From JAZRUF01 sp045636205 (GTDB taxonomy: Bacteria; Bacillota; Clostridia; Oscillospirales; JAAYXM01): a stretch of 10,319 nt of DNA. Numbering within the stretch: the stretch's first letter is position 1; each line of letters begins with the position of its first letter. The DNA lies in assembly GCA_045636205.1 (NCBI GenBank), contig JAZTXE010000105.1, positions 1 to 10,319 on the forward strand. Reading direction: 5' to 3'. Below the pieces are notes generated by a model, which saw only the letters and a program-made list of their open reading frames with translations, was not told the origin of the DNA and made no database searches. Both the position numbers and the translations under genes were made by a program. Shown here piece by piece: positions 1 through 3,785 of the stretch.

Positions 1-476
1 GTTAAAATGCCCGCGTGGCGCGCCTTACGCATGGTATCTGTATACACGCGAAAAACACCGGTATTGTGCGTAGTTCTGAACTTAAACTCGTTTTTCACCC
101 GCTCGCCTATCTCATATCCGTATGCCTGACACGCCTGCACTGCATTTCTGTACCCCGCAAAAGGATTGACAGCGCGCTTGAGCGGCTTATCCGTCTGCAA
201 ACCGACGATAATCTCCTTGCCTTCAATAATATATCCCGGGCCGAAAGTGAGTATGGAAGATACATTATCCGTATCGACTTCCAAAACCCCGCCTCTTTTA
301 TTTTCCTCAACAAGGAGTTCGTCAACCTTTGCCTTAACTAAATCTGTACGCTCGGTGGTCGTTTCAAGAAACGATGAGTCACCCTCATACGGCACATAGT
401 TTCTTTTTATAAAGTCTGACACATCAATACATGTGTTCCAATTTCCTTCATTAAAACCTCTCCAGCAATTCATCAT
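1..476 (-). CDS. pflB: Formate C-acetyltransferase (pyruvate formate-lyase), N-terminal part, cut by the window edge
   Basis: Pyruvate formate-lyase is a cytoplasmic glycyl-radical enzyme that converts pyruvate and CoA to acetyl-CoA and formate. About 158 codons are present; the catalytic Cys pair and the glycyl-radical loop lie beyond the window. I translated the minus strand from the ATG at 476 and see family hallmarks in order: WRGFNEGNW near the start, RNYVPYEGDSSFL (about residues 26-38), IVGLQTDKPLKRA (about 90-102), then THNTGVFRVYT and RKARHAGIL at the edge. These match the known PflB N-terminus closely. A GAGGAG Shine-Dalgarno (488-493) sits 11 nt before ATG 476, which is followed directly by a second in-frame ATG at 473. 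The leader carries a sigma-A promoter, a ZTP riboswitch and a terminator, so expression is probably gated by ZTP/ZMP. A glycyl-radical paralogue is conceivable, but the conserved blocks favour true PFL. Confidence 0.93.
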   Translation of the reverse strand, partial: MMNCWRGFNEGNWNTCIDVSDFIKRNYVPYEGDSSFLETTTERTDLVKAKVDELLVEENKRGGVLEVDTDNVSSILTFGPGYIIEGKEIIVGLQTDKPLKRAVNPFAGYRNAVQACQAYGYEIGERVKNEFKFRTTHNTGVFRVYTDTMRKARHAGIL

Positions 477-502
477 ACCAAGCCACACTCCTCATACAGA
501 TT

Positions 503-534
503 AAAAAAGGGCATCCTTACCACTAAGGATGCCC
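503..534 (-). terminator. Riboswitch-controlled intrinsic terminator before pflB
   Basis: Perfect 11-bp stem (arms 524-534 and 509-519) with a 4-nt loop. On the minus strand it is followed by six U residues (503-508). It lies just upstream of the pflB Shine-Dalgarno, inside the leader. The 5' arm begins with the GGGCA that is also the conserved 3' end of the ZTP aptamer. Aptamer folding and terminator folding should therefore compete, giving an ON switch when ligand is bound. Confidence 0.88.
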
Positions 535-600
535 AGACGGACGGCTAAAATCCAATTACCGTTCCCCCATAGTTATCTATGTTCCGTCAGTAGCGGTAAT
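530..600 (-). ncRNA. ZTP/ZMP riboswitch (pfl motif) upstream of pflB
   Basis: This is a cis-regulatory RNA that senses the purine intermediate ZMP/ZTP, which accumulates when 10-formyl-THF is limiting. Elements seen on the minus strand, 5' to 3': P1 strand ATTACCG (594-600); conserved ACTGACGGAAC (581-591); hairpin CATAG-ATAA-CTATG (568-581); GGGGAAC; the P1 closing strand CGGTAAT (555-561); a short linker; and the signature CCGTCTGGGCA (530-540). GACGG (584-588) is fully complementary to CCGTC (536-540), as the family's pseudoknot requires. The class was originally named the pfl motif after its frequent association with pfl genes, which is the context here. The terminator shares the GGGCA end. 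Confidence 0.88.
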
Positions 601-609
601 CTTTATTTT

Positions 610-638
610 ATTATAAATTAAAAATTTTAAAAAGTCAA
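610..638 (-). promoter_or_regulatory. Sigma-A promoter of the ZTP riboswitch-pflB transcript
   Basis: TTGACT (633-638), a 17-nt A/T-only spacer, then a consensus TATAAT (610-615). Transcription would start near 603, a few bases before P1 of the aptamer, which is the expected arrangement for a riboswitch leader. Confidence 0.85.
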
Positions 639-713
639 TCCGTATATTGCTTCCCTATAACTTTATTTTCTGTGGAATAATTTTTTATTGAGGTTACAAC
701 AAGAAATGTAAAC

Positions 714-749
714 AAAAAAATTACACCCCTACATAGTAGGCGGTGTAAT
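714..749 (-). terminator. Intrinsic terminator downstream of the EEP-family gene
   Basis: Outer stem ATTACACC (720-727) with GGTGTAAT (742-749). Inner stem CCTAC (728-732) with GTAGG (736-740), a 3-nt loop and one bulged base (741). On the minus strand the stem runs directly into seven U residues (714-720, overlapping the stem base). It lies about 30 nt after the stop codon of the gene at 778-1548 and separates it from the pflB promoter. Confidence 0.85.
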
Positions 750-777
750 AACCTAATTTATTTCAATATATTTAGAC

Positions 778-1548
778 TTAATCCAACTTTGTATTGCATA
801 GCAAAAGAGCGTGGTCACTACCTGCATTTACTGCCTCGTCATAATAATAATTCATATTTTCAATCTTTATGCTCTTATTGATAAATATAAAATCATATCT
901 AACACTTCCACGCCTACGAACTTTGTGTGATTGTGTTAATGGTATAGTTTCGTTGCTGACTATATTGTTAATTTTAACATATGAATCAAGCAGTCCATTT
1001 TCGTGAACTTTTAAGAAAAAGTTTTTTGCACCTGGGCCATTATCAAAGAACTCCATTTGTGTCATATCATAATGGTCTGTTTCGGGTTCGTTAGCATCAA
1101 TACCTATGATATCGGGTCTGTATTCATCAATAAACTCTGCAAAAGAATCATATTGTACTGATTTTGTGCGATAGTAGCCACACCCCGTTAATGAATGAAG
1201 TGCTAAAACTTTTATTACTTGTAATCCTACCTTAATTGTTGCGTAAATCGTTCTGTCTGGGAAAGGACTTCTTTCAATAACCCCACAATCCAAAATATCA
1301 TTTTTTTTGTCTAATATGATTAACACGCCTAATTTTCTTGCCTCGGAGTCGAACTTGCTGGGTTTCCTATAATCTAACGAATATATAAAATTGTATTTTT
1401 CTCCAAAATAATTTTTTATATATTCAAAAGCGTGTGGCTTTACTTCTTGCAACATAACACAAGTGTTTTCTTGCATATATTGATTTATAAAATCAATCTT
1501 ATTTTCAATTTTGCCTTGATATGATATATTCCAATTTAATATTCGCAC
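778..1548 (-). CDS. Endonuclease/exonuclease/phosphatase (EEP) family protein
   Basis: A 256-residue protein with the EEP-fold motifs in order: RILNWNI with Asn7, LQEVK with Glu35, LALHSLTG with His118, GIDANE with Asp151 and Asn153, RYDFIF with Asp219, and a closing SDHALL with the Asp-His pair (245-246). These are the Mg2+ and catalytic residues shared by exonuclease III, DNase I-like enzymes and related phosphodiesterases, so it is probably active. The substrate (DNA, RNA, lipid or nucleotide) cannot be assigned. No signal peptide is seen, suggesting a cytoplasmic location. I prefer the GTG at 1548: AGAAGG lies 7 nt upstream and it puts the first EEP strand at the N-terminus, as is usual. 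An in-frame ATG at 1572 has no convincing Shine-Dalgarno and lies close to a TATAAT. The gene is visibly more A+T-rich than metH or dinB and stands alone with its own terminator, suggesting an accessory gene. Confidence 0.85.
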   Translation of the reverse strand: MRILNWNISYQGKIENKIDFINQYMQENTCVMLQEVKPHAFEYIKNYFGEKYNFIYSLDYRKPSKFDSEARKLGVLIILDKKNDILDCGVIERSPFPDRTIYATIKVGLQVIKVLALHSLTGCGYYRTKSVQYDSFAEFIDEYRPDIIGIDANEPETDHYDMTQMEFFDNGPGAKNFFLKVHENGLLDSYVKINNIVSNETIPLTQSHKVRRRGSVRYDFIFINKSIKIENMNYYYDEAVNAGSDHALLLCNTKLD

Positions 1549-1585
1549 TACAATACCTTCTTTATGATACATTATCTTTTACATA

Positions 1586-1614
1586 ATTATACTATAAAAT
1601 CACAAAAAATCTAC
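1586..1614 (-). promoter_or_regulatory. Possible promoter of the EEP-family gene
   Basis: A consensus TATAAT (1586-1591) lies 38 nt before the preferred GTG start at 1548. The -35 region (about 1609-1614) is a poor match. In such A+T-rich sequence a -10 box can occur by chance. If real, transcription would start near 1579, leaving almost no leader for the alternative ATG at 1572, which supports the GTG start. Confidence 0.35.
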
Positions 1615-1629
1615 TATTTTACAAAAAAA

Positions 1630-1821
1630 CTATTCAATTATGACATTTTCAGCAAAGTGCACTGTTGTGGCAAGTCCCTTCTGGTGGATATCCTCGAAGG
1701 AGGTAAAAACCAACACTTTTATATATTTGCCTATTAATTTTTTTAAAAAGCTATGGCATTTAAGTAGTAAAATCAACAAAAAAATTGCGGTCGGAAAAAC
1801 TTCCGCATTTTTCCGACACTT
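1630..1821 (-). other. Intergenic stretch with a 64-codon open frame, possible gene remnant
   Basis: The A+T-rich region between the EEP gene and the DUF559 element contains a minus-strand frame open from 1821 to a TAG at 1630-1632. Its last 22 codons (about 1633-1698) have a balanced, protein-like composition, reading SFEDIHQKGLATT then VHFAENVIIE, unlike the low-complexity A/T sequence before them. No start codon with a Shine-Dalgarno is visible. It could be the tail of a decayed gene or part of a repeat. I do not recognise a family and do not call it a gene. Confidence 0.25.
1790..1817. repeat. Hairpin-forming inverted repeat
   Basis: GTCGGAAAAA (1790-1799) and TTTTTCCGAC (1808-1817) form a perfect 10-bp stem with an 8-nt loop. 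The run of U inside the stem and the lack of a clean U-tract after it make it a poor classical terminator. It lies about 20 bp from the end of the DUF559 element. Its role is unknown. Confidence 0.5.
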
Positions 1822-1836
1822 TTAAATGACACTTAT

Positions 1837-1888
1837 AAAAAGGCTCCCTTGTGTAAAGGGAGCTGTCAACGGAGTTGACTGAGGGATT
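1837..1888. repeat. Left terminal inverted repeat with two hairpins
   Basis: Outer hairpin GCTCCCTT (1843-1850) with AAGGGAGC (1856-1863), loop GTGTA. Second hairpin GTCAAC (1865-1870) with GTTGAC (1874-1879), loop GGA. Then GAGGGATTG (1881-1889). On the minus strand the outer hairpin is followed by C and five U, so it can end the DUF559 transcript. The DUF559 stop codon (1866-1868) lies inside the second hairpin. Confidence 0.8.
1838..1863 (-). terminator. Probable terminator of the DUF559 gene, formed by the left repeat
   Basis: 8-bp G+C-rich stem with a 5-nt loop. On the minus strand it is followed by CTTTTT running out of the element. It starts only 3 nt after the stop codon. Confidence 0.6.
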
Positions 1889-2234
1889 GCTTAACTTCAT
1901 TATCAATAAATATACACACTCCCTCAAAGTTTTTGTTTATATCAAGATTTGATATTCTTATAACTTTTAATCCATATTGTTCTAAAAACTTAGTTCTTAA
2001 AGCATCTTTTTCTATTCCTTTATCGTCATAATGCTGCGATCCGTCCAATTCAATAATAAGCTTTGCTTTGGCACAGTAAAAATCAACAACATATTTTCCT
2101 ATAACTTTCTGCCTTATAAACCTAACAGGGTATTCTCTCAAATAATCATACCAAAGATGCTTTTCTTCCTTTGTCATGTTTTTTCTCAATGCTTTTGCAA
2201 GTGGTACAATTTCTTTGTTGTGTTTGTAGTCCAT
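1866..2234 (-). CDS. DUF559 (Vsr-like, PD-(D/E)XK superfamily) endonuclease-domain protein
   Basis: A 122-residue single-domain protein. The diagnostic core is present: FIRQKVIGKYVVDFYC, with Asp51, then LIIELDGSQH, with Glu62 and Asp64, followed by an RT-x-FLE helix and the GLKVIRISN strand. This is the DUF559 signature, related to very-short-patch-repair endonucleases. The core acidic residues are intact, so it may cut DNA; no member-specific substrate can be assigned. I chose ATG 2234, which has GGAGGG (2241-2246) 6 nt upstream. The in-frame GTG at 2258 lies inside the repeat's hairpin and has no Shine-Dalgarno. The ribosome binding site is part of the right repeat, and the C-terminal residues after NEVK are encoded by the left repeat. 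The gene is A+T- and Lys-rich compared with dinB and metH. Confidence 0.85.
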   Translation of the reverse strand: MDYKHNKEIVPLAKALRKNMTKEEKHLWYDYLREYPVRFIRQKVIGKYVVDFYCAKAKLIIELDGSQHYDDKGIEKDALRTKFLEQYGLKVIRISNLDINKNFEGVCIFIDNEVKQSLSQLR

Positions 2235-2238
2235 TACA

Positions 2239-2290
2239 ATCCCTCCGAGTTGTTTCACAACTCACCTCCCTTTACACAAGGGAGGCTTTT
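2239..2290. repeat. Right terminal inverted repeat with two hairpins
   Basis: The same architecture as the left end, inverted: CAATCCCTC (2239-2247); second hairpin GAGTTGT (2247-2253) with ACAACTC (2257-2263), loop TTC; outer hairpin CCTCCCTT (2265-2272) with AAGGGAGG (2278-2285), then CTTTT to 2290. The GGAGGG read on the minus strand is the Shine-Dalgarno of the DUF559 gene. Confidence 0.8.
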
Positions 2291-2311
2291 GATAGTGCTT
2301 TCTTGCAAATT

Positions 2312-2340
2312 ATATTATCATTTTTAATATAGCTAGTCAA
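2312..2340 (-). promoter_or_regulatory. Possible promoter driving the DUF559 gene
   Basis: TTGACT (2335-2340), a 17-nt spacer, then TAATAT (2312-2317). A better -10 match, TATAAT (2309-2314), would need a 20-nt spacer. It lies outside the inverted repeats, in the 175-bp gap behind dinB, so the element's gene may rely on flanking sequence for transcription. I see no convincing dinB terminator in this gap (2291-2465), only a weak A+T-rich hairpin near 2380-2396. Confidence 0.4.
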
Positions 2341-2465
2341 CACAATCATTTTTTTGCAAATAATTATACATCAACTTCAAAATCTTTTTGAGATTTCAAC
2401 AAAAAGTCCGTTTCACAGAAAATCGAGTTATAGGATTGATTCTTGTTTTTGCACTTTATTCCGTT

Positions 2466-3683
2466 TTATTCATCATCATGAAGTTTATGCCCTCTGCCCG
2501 GCAAAAGCTCAGGATTTACCAGGAATACTCCGCGTTTTATCGCACCCGCACCGTATTTATCCTTAAGCTTATCCTTAGCCTGCTCTATACGCTTGTGCTT
2601 TCCTCTTTTTATATCTTCAGAAAACAAGCTAAGCTGTTCCTGCCCGCCGTTTTCAAGCCTTATTGCACGTACTCCCAACCCGCGTATCGGAACTTTTCTT
2701 CTGTAATTTGAAGTGTAAAGTCTCCAAACCGCATCAAACATCTCCTGAGACGTATCGGTAGGCGACAAAAGCGGTATCTGGTGTTCAGTATCCGTAAAAT
2801 TCCTATCCCTTACGGATAACTGGACAGCACAACAACATAGTTTTTTATCCCTCAGCCTTGCCGCAACCTTTTCGCACAGTGCGTACAATACAACCCTTAC
2901 TTCCTTATTCTCAATTATATCGCGTGGCAGTGTCGTACTGTTTCCTATACTTTTTGCCCTCTCACGCACAGCTTTTACCGGTGACGTATCCAGCCCGTTA
3001 GCGTATAACCAGAGCATCTCCCCACTTTTTCCGAGACTTCGCTTTAAAAGTGCTCTGTCGCATTTAGCTAAATCCCCTATTGTATGAACACCAAAATTAA
3101 AAAGCTTCTTCTCGGTCGCACGCCCGACATACAGCAGTGCATTCACCGGTAGGTCCCATACTATCTCCCGATAATGCGATGGCGCAATCAGGGTTGTTGC
3201 GTCCGGCTTTTTATAATCGCTTGCAAGCTTTGCAAAAACCTTGTTAAAGCTGACCCCCACGGATATTGTAAGCCCAAGTTCTTCATACATCTCCCGGCGC
3301 AGATTATCCGCGACTATTTTGGCTTTCTCGTAACTATCCACGCAGCCCGACATATCCAGCCAACACTCATCCGCGCCAAACGGCTCAACACGGTCAGTAT
3401 AACGACCATATATCTCCCGCGCATCGAGCGATGCCCTTTCATATTTATCAAAATGCGGAGGGACTATGGTAATCTCTGGACACTTGCGCCGAGCATGCCA
3501 AAGAGCCTCCCCGGTTTTTATGCCATACGAGCGCGCAAGCTCATTCTTCGCAAGTACTATTCCGTGCCGTTTCTTCTCATCACCGCCTACCGCCATCGGT
3601 ACCTCACGCAGCTTAGGATTATCTCTGCATTCAACCGCCGCATAAAAATGATTTAAGTCCGCATGCAAAATTATGCGCTCCAC
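2466..3683 (-). CDS. dinB: DNA polymerase IV (Y-family translesion polymerase)
   Basis: A 405-residue Y-family polymerase that copies past damaged bases. The N-terminus ILHADLNHFYAAVE carries the metal-binding Asp9 and the steric-gate pair Phe13-Tyr14. FGADECWLD gives catalytic Asp105 and Glu106, followed by SVGVSFNKVFAKLASD (about 141-156) and the finger/thumb motif YVGRATEKKL. The little-finger domain follows, and a QLSLF clamp-binding motif (350-354) sits near the C-terminus; all expected parts are present at normal length. I chose the GTG at 3683: the run GAGGGGGG ends 8 nt upstream, and the protein then begins MERIILHADLN, the usual family start. Upstream in-frame starts at 3701, 3716 and 3737 fall on the Shine-Dalgarno, inside the LexA box, and upstream of the predicted transcription start. 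It is monocistronic, with a predicted SOS operator. Confidence 0.95.
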   Translation of the reverse strand: MERIILHADLNHFYAAVECRDNPKLREVPMAVGGDEKKRHGIVLAKNELARSYGIKTGEALWHARRKCPEITIVPPHFDKYERASLDAREIYGRYTDRVEPFGADECWLDMSGCVDSYEKAKIVADNLRREMYEELGLTISVGVSFNKVFAKLASDYKKPDATTLIAPSHYREIVWDLPVNALLYVGRATEKKLFNFGVHTIGDLAKCDRALLKRSLGKSGEMLWLYANGLDTSPVKAVRERAKSIGNSTTLPRDIIENKEVRVVLYALCEKVAARLRDKKLCCCAVQLSVRDRNFTDTEHQIPLLSPTDTSQEMFDAVWRLYTSNYRRKVPIRGLGVRAIRLENGGQEQLSLFSEDIKRGKHKRIEQAKDKLKDKYGAGAIKRGVFLVNPELLPGRGHKLHDDE

Positions 3684-3709
3684 AACCGCATCCCCCCTCA
3701 TCTTGCGCT

Positions 3710-3723
3710 CGAACATCCGTTCG
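3710..3723 (-). promoter_or_regulatory. LexA operator (SOS box) of dinB
   Basis: CGAACGGATGTTCG is a perfect match to the Gram-positive LexA consensus CGAAC-RNRY-GTTCG. It lies just after the -10 box and covers the predicted transcription start of dinB, the position expected for repression by LexA and induction by DNA damage. Confidence 0.88.
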
Positions 3724-3728
3724 TATAT

Positions 3729-3757
3729 ATGATACACGGTATTTTTAAAAATGTCAA
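3729..3757 (-). promoter_or_regulatory. Sigma-A promoter of dinB
   Basis: Consensus TTGACA (3752-3757), a 17-nt spacer and TATCAT (3729-3734; one mismatch). Predicted start near 3722, inside the LexA box. The -35 box abuts the metH terminator stem, and the spacer includes the terminator's T-run. Confidence 0.85.
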
Positions 3758-3778
3758 GGCGGAGTTTGCACTCCGCCT
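3743..3778 (-). terminator. Intrinsic terminator of the metF-metH operon
   Basis: Perfect 9-bp G+C-rich stem AGGCGGAGT (3757-3765) with ACTCCGCCT (3770-3778), loop TTGC. On the minus strand it is followed by TGACATTTTT. The U-run is interrupted, so termination may be incomplete. It starts 7 nt after the metH stop codon. Confidence 0.75.
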
Positions 3779-3785
3779 CAATAAA

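Larger units (their letters stand above)
1837..2290. mobile_element. Small terminal-inverted-repeat element carrying a DUF559 nuclease gene
   Basis: The outer 25 bases at 1837-1861 match the reverse complement of 2266-2290 with one mismatch. Inside these, both ends carry a second hairpin of different sequence, then a shared GAGGGATTG. The only gene inside, the DUF559-like nuclease, fills the space between the ends and extends into the left repeat. At about 454 bp there is no room for a transposase, so if mobile it would need one in trans, like a MITE. The ends may instead be two copies of an interspersed REP-like palindrome bracketing the gene. I found no clear target-site duplication. The boundaries are set by the end of the inverted repeat. 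Confidence 0.6.

Noticed and set aside
15..341. Plus-strand open frame of about 108 codons
   Set aside because: It is antisense to the pflB coding region, whose conserved PFL motifs make the minus strand the coding one.
477..777. A small protein-coding gene in the 300-bp pflB leader region
   Set aside because: The space is fully accounted for by terminator, riboswitch, promoter and the EEP gene's terminator; no frame with a ribosome binding site was seen.
1640..1825. Plus-strand 61-codon open frame in the gap before the DUF559 element
   Set aside because: No Shine-Dalgarno at its ATG, low-complexity Lys/Phe-rich product, and it spans a hairpin; nothing supports a gene.
1829..2300. Target-site duplication flanking the DUF559 element
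   Set aside because: The bases just outside the inverted repeats (CACTTATA at the left, GATAGTGC at the right) share no convincing direct repeat.
2388..2711. Plus-strand frames overlapping the 3' end of dinB and the gap
   Set aside because: Mostly antisense to the dinB C-terminus; no recognisable product and no upstream signals.
3174..3656. Plus-strand frame of 160 codons
   Set aside because: Antisense to the dinB catalytic domain, whose motifs are intact on the other strand.
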